DNA of 64,000 nt from the NCBI GenBank assembly GCA_016617855.1, contig JAECUM010092831.1, positions 186,001 to 250,000 of the forward strand, in the 5' to 3' direction. The notes under the pieces are model-generated. The model had not been told where the DNA came from. It ran no database searches and saw nothing but the letters and a program-made list of their open reading frames with translations. Below are positions 44,405-57,740 of the stretch, piece by piece (the stretch's first letter is position 1; each line of letters begins with the position of its first letter). This stretch comes from Megalonaias nervosa. Lineage: Eukaryota > Mollusca > Bivalvia > Unionida > Unionidae. The position numbers and the translations under genes are program-made.

Positions 44405-44600
44405 TACTAAAGTTCTATCAGTGCTGTACAATGTAAACTTGGATCTGCCCAAGTTTTCAGAATGCACCAGCAGATCTGATTCAGCACTGTTTATGTGTGT
44501 AATGTTGAGTGAAATGCATGGACCCTGATCTACTGGTGAAATAGGTAATGGTAGATTGGGACCTATGCTGTTTGTATTTAAATTCATGCAGTGCACGGAT
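44405..44600 (+). mobile_element. Two-hairpin MITE, copy C, degenerate
   Basis: ACTTGGATCTGCCCAAG, AATGCACCAGCAGATCTGATT and ATGGACCCTGATCTACTGGT preserve the half-hairpin phrases of the family, but the stems are broken. The 144-residue minus-strand frame 44315-44749 overlaps it and is not considered a gene. Confidence 0.5.
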
Positions 44601-45224
44601 ACATGTGTTAAGTGTATCTTTCTGGAATGCATTACTTTAGCCTGTATGTATTCATTGCATATGCTTGTTTTTGTTTTGCATTTACCTATGGAAACCATTT
44701 TGAAGTCATACACATAATGTACAAATGTAATGATGTGAAAGATTTTCACAGATTTGCAATACTGTTTACTGACTTTAAATTATTTCATGTAACTATACAT
44801 TATAGATGTTAATACAACTAAATGACAAATGGAAATTGATCTTTTACAAATAGAAAAGTGAATTTTAAAATGAAATGACAGTTTTGCTGGAGGTTATTTC
44901 TTAGTTCTGGAATTACACTGTGCAATTTTGTTAAAGTTCCAAAACCATTTTATTTTACACCACAACACTCCAAAGTGTAAATCCATATCTGCTTTTTGCC
45001 ATTTACAAGTAAATAATAATTCTATTTCATCAAATTTATTGTGCATTAAGATTGTTTCCATTTTTATGCTATACAGTATGGTGTTAAACCATGAAAATTT
45101 ACCGTTTTGAATATCAGTGATATTTATGACTGCTGATTTTTAAAAAGTTCTAAAATTATGAGCAATTCAGATTATCAGAATAAATTCTAATCCTGATTTT
45201 CCATATCCTTGTATACAACACACA

Positions 45225-45317
45225 CATCCACTGATTGCCATAGACTATCTGCCAGTACATAATGTTATAATGCACCAGTAAGTCAGGTTCTGTGCTGTTT
45301 GCTTGAAATCATACAGC
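45225..45317 (+). mobile_element. Two-hairpin MITE, half copy
   Basis: CTATCTGCCAGTACATAATG and TGCACCAGTAAGTCAGGTTC, then TGTGCTGTTTGCTTGAAATC, are a diverged hairpin of the family directly upstream of copy D. Confidence 0.45.
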
Positions 45318-45512
45318 ATATACTTATAAGATGAATCCAACTGCACAGACCCAGATCTGCCATCGCATAATGCACCAGCAGATCTGGGTCTGTGCATTTT
45401 TTTAAGGGTAATCTTTAGAACAAACAACATAGACCATGATCTACAGATGCATTATGCTATGGCAGATCAGGATCTTTGTTGTTTTCAGTTTGACTTGTAA
45501 GCGAGTGTATAT
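45318..45512 (+). mobile_element. Two-hairpin MITE, copy D
   Basis: Best first hairpin: TGCACAGACCCAGATCTGC pairs perfectly over 19 bp with GCAGATCTGGGTCTGTGCA across a 17-base loop. After GAACAAACAACATAGACC comes the second hairpin (CATGATCTACAGATGCATTA.. GCAGATCAGGATC). Ends are CATATACTTATAAGATG and GACTTGTAAGCGAGTGTATA. Another half-hairpin follows at 45533-45590 (TGAGACCCTGATTGCTTGGT, GGCAGATATTGGTCTGCAC). Confidence 0.85.
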
Positions 45513-45599
45513 GGTAAGCAGTAAGAGTGGCTGAGACCCTGATTGCTTGGTGCATCATGTGTTGGCAGATATTGGTCTGCACTTTTTACAGTTGGATGT

Positions 45600-47820
45600 G
45601 GTTTAATTTTGAGCAAATATGGTATACTAAGTACAAGTTTGGTAAATTTTGAGCAAATATGGTATATTAAAGTACAAGTTTGGGACAGTATTATAGCTCT
45701 GGTTCACATTTCCTGCCATAATGCAGATGTTACATTTTTTTCTGCAAACATTATAGTAAGGTATTTATCTGGTTTAATTTGCATTTCTCAAAATTTTGGC
45801 ACCTATCAAGATAGGGGAAAAAGTTTGTTTGGTTTATGACTGCTTACATTAAAGAACACTTATGGAACATGACATATTAAAAGTCCTTGTTTCATTGTTG
45901 ATTGGAATAAAACTGATGATTAGCTCATGAGTCCTGTTTGATAAATTATTTGAAAAAAAAGGGGGGGGTATGGTTTATGTATGGATAAAGCTTTAACATT
46001 TCTAAAGAGTGGCTAAAATTCTGTAAAAGTATGTGATGGACTTATTATGGGAGAATTATGGTCATACTAGACTGGCATAGTATTTATTATGTGATAATTA
46101 TGGTCATACTAGACTGGCATAGTGTATATTATGGGATAATTATGGTCATACCAGACTGGCATAGTGTATATTATTGGATAATTATGGTCATACCAGACTG
46201 GTACAGCATATATTTTGTTTATGACTTGCTGGTTTATATAATCACATGACAAATCTATGTTTCTGTTTTAGCCATTGTGGCTCAGTTCTGTTGAGGTATT
46301 TACTTACTAAAAAGGCAGCATACCATATCACTATCATTCCTATAGTATTAGCTCTGGCACTGAACTGGTCCTTCAGTCTAGTCACACCAGTAGAAAACAG
46401 TTGCATGTGTAGAAAAAACTGAAACATTCTTGGTCTTATGGACACAGTTGTTGTTTTTTTTTTTTTTGTCCTTTATTTTTCAGTTTTTTAAAAGTAATGA
46501 TTAGTTCTCAGTGGTACATTTCTTTATTTATTTTCATTTTTTATTATGTCCTTCAAAAAAGATTGTGGCTTTTGTGAATAATTAGTTTTGAAAATAGTTG
46601 ATAAGCTACAGAGTGAATGTCCAGTGTACTTTGTGATCTCATCATATAGGGGAACCAATGTAATATTTAAATCCAGTCCCTGAGAAAAACAAAAAAGTCC
46701 AACCGGTGAATTTCCCCAGCATGTGCTATAAGTATCGATATTTTCTACACCATCCATTATTTTATCATTTTCATTCAGTGTTTACCATTTTTCTTAGTTA
46801 TAAACATTTTATCATGCATTCAGTTCATGGCGATTTAAAAAAAGAATGGATATAATGCTGTAATGTTTTCTGACAAAGCAGTGTCAGACGGTGTAACCCT
46901 TTGAAGCCATTTTGATTTTGAAAGATGTTCATTTCTTATTTATGGTCTTCCACATTGATCACTAGGACTGTAGTCTTGCTTTTAAGAGCCATTCCCCACT
47001 GAACACAATAGCCAAAGAGAGTAATTAGAATTTTGCAAATAAAAATTCATGTAGACTTCATAGTAGCAAAGTACTGATTTTGTTGTACTTGACAATATTT
47101 CAGAACTTCTGGTTGTTAAAACTTACGATAAAAATATAAAATGAAGACTAGTATATATGATTATTTGGTATGCTCTAAACGAAGCAAGGTATAATGAAGC
47201 CTTCTGAATTTGTTTGGAATCATATTTCTATATGGGCAAATAAAATTTAGATTTTTACTTGCCAAATTCAATTCTCACTTTCTCTGCTTAAGCATCTTTT
47301 ACATAACAAAATATAACCTTTCTTATACGATTTTAGTGCTTATTTCATCTCAGATTAAAGAAAATGTCATCAAATTCTGCTGCATAGTTTATGAAAATCT
47401 CTATGTACCTTTCAGACTTGATATTGGCATGATAATTGACCAATCGAGTACCATGCTCCTTCTACTCATTAGTGATCAATTTCTTGAAAATTATATATTT
47501 ATCATGAAAATTTGCATACATAATTGAACAGCACTGTTCACTAACTTTTTAAAATGTGTCAAAATTAGGTTAAAAGGTATTGCAAAATAAATTTGTACAT
47601 TACATACAAATGACCAGGCATCAGAGTCAGTTCAGTGAGGACTCAAACAAAACAAGCAATACAGATGTAATATTATAACAACTGTCATTTGTCTCACAAT
47701 CTAGTTGATTAGCTGTCAGCTGGGATTATTGATTAATAAGATTTGACTGACAATTGTTGACAGTCAGTTTGTTCAAACAGCTTTTCATAGTGGAAAATAC
47801 TGGATATACACAATTTGAAT
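45600..47820. other. No recognised gene; AT-rich with one minisatellite
   Basis: Short direct repeat near 45605-45675 (TTTTGAGCAAATATGGTATA twice) and a 42-bp minisatellite. The rest is AT-rich, without coding similarity; the 105-residue frame at 47210-47527 is unsupported. Confidence 0.6.
46043..46212. repeat. 42-bp minisatellite, 4 copies
   Basis: Unit TATTATGGGATAATTATGGT plus CATACCAGACTGGCATAGTGTA. The TGGTCATA phrase recurs every 42 bases (46101, 46143, 46185). Confidence 0.93.
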
Positions 47821-47824
47821 TTTT

Positions 47825-49545
47825 AGCTCTACTGCTCAAAGGCCACAAGAGCTTATGGGATCTTTATGTCACTTAGAACAAGCTTGTTATTGCTACTCCT
47901 TCTACTTGGAGGATTGCCATAAAACTTCATCCTAAGGTCTAGTTGGTCCTAAATGAAAATGGTGCTGCTCAGATATCCAGTATGGCCACCACAGCAGCCA
48001 TCTTGTGAATCTTGTTATTGCTACTTTACTTGAATTGATGGTCATATCAACATGGGGTTTTCACTGAAAGACTTGTGATGTCTAGTTGGTCCTAAAAGCT
48101 GATCTGATGTCCAGTATGATGCAACCATCATTAAAATCTTACTCCTGAATGGAATGTCATATTGAAATGGGTTTTCACAACAAGACTTCTGATGTGTAAT
48201 TAGTCCTAAATGAAAATGGTTCCACTTGGACATCCAGTACAGCCACTATGTTGGCCATCTTGAAAATTTTGTTATTGATACTCTTCTTGAGTTGATGGTT
48301 ATATACATATTGAGGGTTCACTAAAAGACTTCATTTGATGCCTAGTTGGTCCTGATTGAAAATAGGGCTGATCTGATGTCCAATATGGCAGCCATCTTGT
48401 AAAGCTTATTGATTCTCCTCCTGAACAGGAAGTTATATCAACATAGAGTCTTCACCTCATATAATATCTAATTGGTCCTGCTTGCACATCCAATATACCA
48501 CCACAGTGGCCATCTTGAAAATCTTGTTATCACTGTTCAAGAATGGATGACTTGTATCAGCATGGGGTTTTCACTTAAAGACTTATTATGATATCTAGTT
48601 GGTCCTGTATGAAAATGGTGCCAATCTGACATCCAGTATTGCCACCACAGTAACCATCTTGAAAATCTTTTTATTGCTGCTTCTCCTAAATAGAAAGCCA
48701 TCGTCAAGGAGTTTTCACTGGAAAGTTTCTTATGGTGTCTAATTGGTCTTAAACAGAAATTGCATCAGTCTGATGTCTAATGTGGCCACTGTCTTGAAAA
48801 TTATGGCACTCCTCCTTCTAGATGGAAAATCATATAAACATTGGGTTTTCACCAGCAAACTGCTGATTATTCTTAGTTGGTAGTGAATGAAAATAGGGCC
48901 AGTCTGTCATTCAGTATAACCACCATGGCAGCCATCTTGAAAATCTTGTTATTGCTAACTCCTAAAAAGGGTTGTTCCAGTAAAGCCTATTTGGGTCCTA
49001 GGGAAGGCACTTTCAACATTGAGTAGTGACCCATAGGTGCAATTTAGAATTTTGTATTATTTTCATATGAACTCTTTGAGTAAACAGAATACCCTGACAT
49101 ATTTTTAAAGAACTACCTTCCCTGGGTATCATTATGTTTAAATGGAATGGCACTAAATGGAAGTCATATCGACATGGTGTTTTCACCAGAGAACTAATTA
49201 TGATATCTAGTTGGTCCTGAATCATAGTGAAGCCAATCTGACCTCAGATATGGCTGCCACAATAAAAATTTTGAAAATCTTGTCACTAATTATCCTGAAT
49301 GGATTGTCATATCAACACAGGTTGTCACCAAGAGTCTTCTAATGATGTCGAGTTTGTCTTAAATGAAAATAGTGCTGATCTTACATTTAATGCAGCTGCC
49401 ACAGCGACTAATTTGAAAATATTGCCCAAGAATTTCAGATAGCATTTCAATGCTTAACATTTAAAAATTATTAGTGGTCTTTTCTTGAATTCCTGGAAAT
49501 TCATTTCGGACATTATAGCATCAGTCCCTTCAAAAGACTTTTTGA
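47825..49545. repeat. Long-unit tandem array, element B (uninterrupted)
   Basis: Head TTTTAGCTCTACTGCTCAAA, GGCCACAAGAGCTTATGG, then about eleven diverged units of about 125-140 bp with the phrases given for element A, and the tail TTGAATTCCTGGAAATTCAT, ATAGCATCAGTCCCTTCAAA. Total about 1.7 kb, the same as element A once its insertion is removed, so these are two copies of one dispersed unit-array element. A duplicated bit (48970-49140) interrupts the regular units. Confidence 0.85.
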
Positions 49546-49978
49546 TGATCAAACTGAAATAGTTACACTTGTATATCACAGATGCAAAGTTAAATGGGAA
49601 CTGACTGCAGATTTCACAGCTTTCTCATTGTCTAAGTTCGTACCAGTTTCTTTCAGTTTGTTTATTACGTAAGCTAGATTGTAATGTTTTGTGTTGGTGA
49701 CTGTACGACTTGTGATACTAATAAAACTCCCATAGTAAACCTATGCAAACATCATGATATTAAAAATTCAATAACTTTAAATTTCTGAATGCTCATGATC
49801 AAATCTATATTTATCAGTATAAACACATCTTTACTGACAGTTTCTGTGTTGAGAAAACTGCATGAGCCATGGCATTTTCTGGATATACATGTCTTTGAAA
49901 CATATTTTCAGTTCCACACCTAAATGTCAGGTGCTAATTTCAGTGATGAGTTTCCCAAACTCAGGTCTGTGAAAGGAT

Positions 49979-50229
49979 TGATTGTTGTTGTTGTTGTTGT
50001 TGTAGAGTTTAACGCCATTTTTCAGCACAAGATAGGCTATACATGGCAGCCAGTATAATTGGTGGAGGAAGAACCCTGGGAAGAACCACCGACCCACGAG
50101 AAGCTACTGGCAGGCTTTCTCACATACCAACGTTAGCCGAACCTGGGACTCGAACTCACGCAGACAGAGGTGAGATGGCAGTGATCCGTAACGGTGAGCG
50201 CTTTAGACCACTTGGCCACTCGGGGCCCC
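49979..50229 (-). mobile_element. tRNA-derived SINE, copy 2
   Basis: Flanked by TGAAAGGAT (49970-49978 and 50230-50238). Minus-strand order: GGGGCCCCGAGTGGCCAAGT (box A), GCGTGAGTTCGAGTCCCAGG (box B), CCACCAATTATACTGGCTGC, GTGCTGAAAAATGGCGTTAA and a CAA tail. The 70-residue plus-strand frame 50043-50255 is only the SINE read backwards. Confidence 0.93.
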
Positions 50230-50239
50230 TGAAAGGATC

Positions 50240-53200
50240 GAAATTTCATCAATAAAGCAAAGTCTCATTTTGGTTTTGTTTTCTCCAGTTGCAACTAGGA
50301 TAAGCTCTCAAAAGATTTGTTTGCTAAAATCTTGCTTCCATTATCAACCAATCCTGGTCAGCCAAACCCGTATATACTATATCTTATGTTCACTCATTTT
50401 TAGACTGATTCTCATCCATATCTTTAGTCCTGTGATTATATACAGCTGAATCAAAAGCTTTTACCATGTGTAGACTGGTATGATGGGAAATTTATTGTAA
50501 AATTTTGCTATGTAGACAATTTCTTGACTAAGATTTTTTTAACACTATAGTGATAAGCTAGTATTAACAGAGATTTTGTAACTGATTTTTTGGGAGGCGG
50601 ACTCGTGTCAGTTGGTAAAGCAATCCATTCGTTAATATTATCACAGTTAAATGTGGTTGCACTCTTTACATGTTTGTTAAAAAAATAACAGATATAGCTT
50701 ATAGATCAAGAATTTAACTATATCACATGTAACAAATAAAAAGGGTACATAATACCCTTAGGTTGACAGTGGACCATTTTGCACTAAACAAATAAATAGA
50801 CTATTATTCTAATTTAATTATGAAGAGGACCCACCTGGTTTTGTCATTGTGTTTGTAATGGTGTGCATTTATATCATACTATAAATACATGATGCAGCCA
50901 ATGCCTTCAGTATTATACCGACATAAGACTGTTGACTGACATTTTATACTGGCATAGGAGTATTAACTGACAAGTTTTATACTGATGTAGGACTGTTAAC
51001 TGACAAGTTTTATACTGTGAGGTATCAGGTTGAAAATATGAAGAAATATAAGCCCATGCTAGAAATGTCATATTTTCACAGCTTTATTCCTTTAGCATGT
51101 TATTCTTAAACACAGACCTTTCCACTGTCACTCAAATTGCATGGGAGGGCATGTGAATTTTAAGAAGAGTTCTTCTATTCCTGTATGCCTGAAAAGTCAC
51201 AATGAAACTCATAACTCATCCATTGTCCTGTTACTGCCTCTCTGTAAATTTTCCAAAATTAAAAGGAATTCCAGTTGAAGTGACTTGATCATAATGGTAT
51301 AGATTTGATGTCACTTCACATCTAAATTTAATTGTAGCACTATGAATTCTGGGAGAGATATTGGACTTGAAATGTTGTGGTTGCGACTTGTCATAATAAA
51401 TCATGAAAAAGAATGCTTGTGGAGTATTAATAATTACAATAACAATCCTGTGAAATAATTAACAGTATCTGGCCTGCTGTAAATCAGCTATCGGTCTTTT
51501 TGCTCAATAAAACCATCATGATTTTAATAATTGTATCACGCTGGAAAAGAGTCTACTCAACAAAATACACTCATTTATAGAGTTGATAAGAGGTGTCCAT
51601 AATATTCAACCTCGACAAATGTAAATTTTTAAATGCTCATTCACTTGTTAATTTCTTGACAGCTGGTGACGGGGAACATTTTCCCTCACAAATTTTCTCT
51701 GCAGACCCTTATTTGGGTCTAAGAGTGGAACAAGAAAATGCATACAAGCCTATAAATTTTTAAGAGATTTTGGATTTCTTGAACCATTAACAGTGTAAAA
51801 AAATGTGTTGTTTTTTTCATTAAGTTTGGTACTCCAGCATTGCATAAAATTTCCTCAATATTATTGCATGATTTGCTTGGTCACATGATGTCATCTTACG
51901 GCTGAATGTGCTGCTTTATTTCAATATTACAAGCTTTGGGACAGTTGCTTTCTAATTATGTATAATTTACTTTGGATTAATCAAAATTAACATGATAAAT
52001 TGACCCCATGCAGCAAAAGTGTTTTCAGATTAAAATTTGCCCCATGATTTGGAAGCTATTGAAACAAATTGAAACTATCTGATTGGCATAATCTGAGTTG
52101 TAATTTAATATTTATCTTAATTCTGGACTTTAAACTTTTTGATATATTAGTGAAGGTGGGTTGAAACTTAAACTCAAGTTTAAAACCCAGCAATATGTAA
52201 GGTTGAAATTTAAATATTTATGACTGACCAATCAAATGTCTTGCATCTACCTTAGTCAGAAACTTTAGGATATGGTAGTGATATTCAGGCCAGATTATGG
52301 GTTTGCAAATTCAGCTTCAAACAGATAGCATGAGGCGAGTTGAATGTGCTATTTACAAGACTTGGCTTTTGGTACTATTTTTGTCACAGCAATACTTAAA
52401 CGGTATTATAAACAAACACAGAACTGGTTTTATGCCATTGTAACACTGAATGTTGCTCTTTCCAAGATGTGATGTAAATAATATAATGCCGATCTATTTA
52501 TTGTACTTAAGTGTGCTAGCATTCATTTTGGATGATTTCTTCATTTTATTGTTTGCTGTGGGTTTGCATGAAGCCTTCATAGTATTAATATAAAATTCCA
52601 TGTTAATTTATATTTGTGTAGGTAGGATTTTTTTATATTAATGTGTGCTTTTTTACCATAGAATTGAAGAAAGAGTGAGATAAGGCCTAGATAAGGAACA
52701 GGTTTTATTTGCAGTGTTATAGATTCTGTTGTACAAGACTTTTTTCAGTTGTTTTTTTTACCAACACTTTTATGGATGATGCCCAAAGGTTTAGACTTTG
52801 TCATACCTTACCAGTCAATTATAAAGATGAATTTTTACATTTTGACATCATTAGATTTGAAATTTTTTAGCTTTTTTTAAAATGATTTTAAAAAAGTTGT
52901 GTCCATTCCATAGATACACTGTTATAATAACATTTTCAAAATTATCTACATTTGTTAAAGATTGTTTGTTTTGGATCTTTATACCATTTGTAAACATTAA
53001 ATTCAAAGGATATGATAAAACATTTACAACATTTGGCACATTTATTTTTCTGCTTTATGTTGAATATGTAACACAGAAAAGAAAAGCTATGACCAATATT
53101 TTTTATAACAGTTCAATGCTGTGGAATATGATGTCTATGTTTGGAAACAAAAACAAGATTATGTATTATGGTTTTGAAGATGTCCAAATACATCTTACTT

Positions 53201-53320
53201 AGTTACAGGTCACAATATTTCTTTTCTTGAAGTCAAACCAAGCACTATTGCTAGTGTATTTTGGAGGCAGTGTCTCTTTTTGATATTAAATTTTGTATTA
53301 GTAAGGTTTGTGTTGATTGG
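50240..53320. other. No recognised gene
   Basis: AT-rich sequence. A 33-bp unit occurs about three times at 50920-51022 (GTTAACTGACAAGTTTTATA then CTGATGTAGGACT). A lone tRNA box A-like string lies at 50595-50625. The 106-residue frame 52882-53202 has no recognisable domain. Confidence 0.6.
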
Positions 53321-53329
53321 TTTGGTACT

Positions 53330-53478
53330 TTATGGCACTGCAACACAAGTAGGTTATTTAGTGCCCAGGCAATTGGAGTAAAGTGCCTTGCCCAAGGATC
53401 ATGATAACCATTGAATTTGAAAAGGCATTATTTCAGTTACAAGTCCACCATGCTAACAACTGAGTCACCATGGGTCTG
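53330..53478 (-). mobile_element. Degenerate tRNA-derived SINE of a third type
   Basis: Minus strand: CATGGTGACTCAGTTGTTAG (box A-like), GGACTTGTAACTGAAAT, a weak box B, then CTTGGGCAAGGCACTTTACT. The phrase on the plus strand, AAGTGCCTTGCCCAAGGATC, is shared in damaged form with 59680-59790 (AAGTGCCTTCCCAAGAAAAC), and similar SINEs are common in marine invertebrates. Confidence 0.6.
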
Positions 53479-53609
53479 GTTTGTGTTGGACCATCATAAA
53501 GTGTTGTATAACTAGAATACATAAACAGCATCATGGTGTTCAGCACATAATTTGAACATTGACAAAATATTTTTTGATACCATATGCCCATGTCAGTAAC
53601 ATGCATGCA

Positions 53610-53705
53610 GCTGTAAACAACATAGACCCAGGACTGCCAGTACATACTTGACTGGCAGTCCCGATCAGAACATCTCATGGTTTTTATGCCCTGATCTACC
53701 ACAAA
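53610..53705 (+). mobile_element. Two-hairpin MITE, single-hairpin fragment
   Basis: AACAACATAGACCCAGGACT, GCCAGTACATACTTGACTGG and CAGTCCCGATC form one rearranged hairpin of the family. Confidence 0.45.
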
Positions 53706-53812
53706 AATACTTTGATGGAGTGATAGTGTCAAAATGAGGAAATCACTGGAAAATAGCAGAGAACTCTGTCATGTACACTTGGGAAAAGGTAACCATGTCA
53801 AAAGCACTATCA

Positions 53813-54022
53813 TATATACTTGCTTATAAGTCAAGTTCAAACTGCACAGACCCAGTTCTGCTGTTGCAAAATGTACAGGCAGATCTGTGACAGTGCAGTT
53901 TGCTATGGATAATCAGTAGAACAAACAACATAGACTCTGATCTCTTGATGCATTATGCTACAGCAGGTCAGGATTTTCTTGTTTGCAGTTTGCCTCAACT
54001 TAAAAGTGAGTATATACAGTAT
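53813..54022 (+). mobile_element. Two-hairpin MITE, copy F
   Basis: Ends TATATACTTGCTTATAAGTC and CTTAAAAGTGAGTATATACA. First hairpin CACAGACCCAGTTCTGC.. GCAGATCTGTGACAGTG; linker TAATCAGTAGAACAAACAAC; second hairpin ACTCTGATCTCTTGATGCAT.. CAGCAGGTCAGGAT. Confidence 0.82.
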
Positions 54023-54029
54023 GTGATTA

Positions 54030-56275
54030 TTTGCACAAGCTGAACAAAAGAAGTTGATTTGTAAGCTCAGACTTGAAAAGACAAAGTTGCTAAGATTTTG
54101 GAAAGTCATCTCAGTTGATAAGTTGCCATGTGTCTGCTATGATGGTTTGAATTATCCAAGATGTCATTTGATTAACAAGGTTCATGTATGTGCAGTGGCA
54201 GCTATTGTAGTATTTCTAAGGTGGCTTTAAAAAAAATATTATTGTGGTAAAACTCCAAATTGCAGCAATGCAGAGTCTGTGTAGTTCATTCTATTGGTTT
54301 TTCATTCAAAGTAAACTATGTAAAACATATCTGCAGAAATAACATGCAGTGACAGATCATGTGATCACAGGTAAGGTTCTGCACTGTTGACAATTTGCTG
54401 TTGTAAATATGGTTGTACCTTGAATTGCAATAAAAATTGGGATGGAGATTGTAACATCATCATATGGATTTAATTGATCTATCCACACACTTGCCATTGT
54501 TGGGCTTGAATTTTGTTTCACTATAGTGTCTGGACTCCACCTTGTCACATAATGATAAATGTCATCATCTTGTTGTGTGTGTTGTGTATATGCCTTTTGT
54601 ATGTACAGATATAATTGTATGCTAGTTAGCTACCATATAATTAGTATTCAATTTATCATAAGTATTTATCAGTTTGGATGGTGATCAAATCTTCTGTGGA
54701 ACTCGCACACTCATTGTTATTTTTGATTCGTGAGAGCATTCCTAGGGAACATTAATAGTATTGGTCCTTTATTTAAGGGACATATATTTATTATTACACA
54801 AGACCAATATATCAGTTTTTGTTTTGTATGTTGGGGGGTTGGGGTTTGCAATTTACTTCATCCAAAAATAGACTGAAAAGAAAAATACTGCTGAACATTC
54901 CTGTATATACATCTAGTTTGTTACCAGTACATTGAGAATGGGGGATAATTCCAATGTCCTGTAATAATAGATTTCTCTCCCTTGCATTATGAGCAAAACT
55001 GAGTGCATTTTCCCTTACATGTATGCTGCAGGTATTGTACATTATGCATTTGTTTTATTGCATTGTTTGTACACTATCTTCACATTTTAAAAGCTTTCAG
55101 TCATCACACAGGCTAACTGTAAAAAATGGGATTTTTTTTAAAAAAAAGATGTCAAATGGAAGCAAACTACTAGTTCATGCTGCCAAGTGCATATAACTGT
55201 ATTGTTCTTTCTGCAAGATTGACAAGGATGTGCAAGTTTCCCAGATCTTTTGATGTATGTGAATGTTCTATTTATTGCCTAATATTTAAATATGCATTAA
55301 TGCTACATGCCATGTGAATCTCAGCATTGCAATTTCGCCGCTGCCGATCATCAAATAAACAAAAATTCTTGCTATAATTATGTTCTTTTTTGTTCTTCTC
55401 TTCTTTGTACATTTAGTAAATTTGGTTTGACTGTATATTGATTGTTTAGACAATGGCTGAAAATACCAAAAAAGCTGGTTAGGGATTATAAATCTGATGT
55501 TTTGGATGGTCAAGTGCTCAGCTAGTGTTAGGCAGAACCCAAGTCTGTGTCCAGTTCTGATGGATCACATTTTTATGCTCCACTTCAACATTACTAGGGC
55601 ATGTAGTTTTATAATTGTCTGTCCATCAATCATTCTGTCCATCACACCTTGGGACATTCATTGTCCATGAACATAGTTCTTCCCAATGTTTTGTATGGAA
55701 TTTCCCCTAATTATAATAAAAGTTTAGAGAATTGAAATAAACTGGCATTAAGATGGAGGTAAAGCAGGAAATCATTCTTGATTCAATTCTAGATAGCTGA
55801 TTTGTGTAATGGAAATATCAAATATGTTACATAGTTGTAATGTGTTTGATACAATAAGATCTTGGTCCAGACCTTTGATCGTGCATGCAGTGGAATATAA
55901 TTTAGCAAACAAATTCAAATTTATGAATCTGGATCATTAACAGTCACCAGCAAATCAATATTTTCTCGCATAGTTATTATATGCCCACAAAAAGCAGAAT
56001 GTATATTATGCCCATATACATTTCTTGTTTTTGCACAGTAGCTTTAGTTTTACATCATCTACCTTTACCAATTTGTCCTTGGGGTAGGTAAGAAGCCTAT
56101 TGATTCTGAAGTGAAAAGGTCAAGGTTATTGACTGAAAATAGAAAAATGTTTTTTTCACAATAACATTTGTTCTACAAAAATGACCTAGAGCAAACGTTC
56201 CAATCCCAGTGATTGCCAACATGGAGGACTATGGAAAACTGGTAGTGTTTTCAATTTGTTGATAAGTCTGGAATT
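54030..56275. other. No recognised gene
   Basis: AT-rich sequence with short unsupported frames on both strands and no repeat family that I can name. Confidence 0.55.
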
Positions 56276-56350
56276 ATTCCTACTGGCACAACAGGTTAGG
56301 TTCTGGTAATGATCGCATAATGTACTGGCAGGTCAGTGTCTACATTGTTC
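56276..56350 (+). mobile_element. Two-hairpin MITE, fragment
   Basis: CACAACAGGTTAGGTTCTGG, TCGCATAATGTACTGGCAGG and TCAGTGTCTACATTGTTC retain one damaged hairpin of the family. Confidence 0.4.
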
Positions 56351-57334
56351 ATCCTAAGTATGATTTTTCGCAAGCCTATGATAATGGGAAGTGAGACATA
56401 GCACTCACTTTTCCAGCAGTTTGGTATGGTATTTGTTTTTAATTTTCTATTTGCATGTTTTCCTAAATCCCTTAATATATTTCTCATAACATTTGGCAAT
56501 GATCATTATGAAGCTAAGACCGATCATTCTGCAACATCCATGCTCCACCGTTTTACTTTGGGTTCAAGATTCCAGTTGGAGAACATTTGTTCGGTAAAAG
56601 GTTTCGGTAAAAGGGTTGGGATTTTTTAAATAAGATTTCTAAACCTCCTTGATAAGAGCTCCAGATGTTTAACTTCACATTGCCTGTAATATGAAAGGAT
56701 TTTAAAATCTGTAATCAATCAAGAAGAAGGACTGCTCTAGCATAAGTTTCATCCTAACCATAGGTGCATTTCCAGATCATCTGTTATCTATGGAAACCCA
56801 TTTACACAAAAAAAAACCTCTACATTATTCTATCTTAAAACTAGTTTAACAGGAAACATCATAATTGTGAAGAGTGCTTGGCTAAATGCTTTTGCATTGG
56901 GCTGTTGTAACAACTTCACCAGGACAAAACAGTCCAGGAGGCCTGACTCGTAAATTTTTCATCATGCATAGATTTCTTTGATGGAAATTTTGTAAAAATT
57001 GCATGTCATCAATATGAGCTTGATCACAGGAGAATTCTGATATTCAACTTTTGCAAGTTTTTTTTTTTTTTTTCTTTTTGACTTAAGTTTTCAATATCAA
57101 CTAATTGTGAAGTGTATAAAATATTTCCAAGACTTCATAGGCACAGCCGTTTCGATTAAACCTGGCATGTGTGGTCCATGTGACAATTTTTGTCAGTTAA
57201 ATTCCATAGTAACCAGACAGGAAACATATTCACCTCTTCACTTAAGGCATTCTGTTATTACTATGTTGTTCAGGACTCTTTCAAACCTGTGTACTGCTAC
57301 TGAGAAGCCATAATTGAAAAAGGACCATAAAGGA

Positions 57335-57740
57335 CTTGTGGTACTAATGATATGGCAGAATGGGGACCAGTCTAGAAATGGGTGAAGATAAAATATAGTG
57401 CTTGTATATATGGGTTGGGCTGGCCAGGATTCGTTGATAATGAAACTAAGATTTTAGTAAAATTAATCTTTTGAGAGCTTATATTAACTGAACAAAAACA
57501 TTGTTTTATTGATAAAATGTCAGTCCTTTTACAGGCTTGAGTTTGGAAAACTCATTACTGAAATTACCACCTGACTTTTAGGTGTGGAATTTATAGCACA
57601 TGTTTTAAACACATGTTGATCCAGAAAATGCCACAGCTAATATTTTTTCTCTACACAGAAATTTTCATGAAGGATGCGTCTATACTGTTAAATATAGGTT
57701 TTATTATCAGCATTCAGAAATTTAAAGTTAATCATCAGCA
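57335..57740. repeat. Direct duplication, left copy
   Basis: Matches 58305-58690 in order: TGATATGGCAGAATGGGGAC, TGGGTTGGGCTGGCCAGGAT, GATTTTAGTAAAATTAATCT, GAGTTTGGAAAACTCATTAC and CATTCAGAAATTTAAAGTTA. The copies are about 960 bases apart. Confidence 0.9.

Noticed and set aside
44315..44749. 144-residue minus-strand open frame
   Set aside because: It overlaps a degenerate MITE copy, has no recognisable domain and no splice or promoter context.
50590..50630. tRNA-like box A string (GTGTCAGTTGGTAAAGC)
   Set aside because: No box B within the expected distance; too little to call a SINE.
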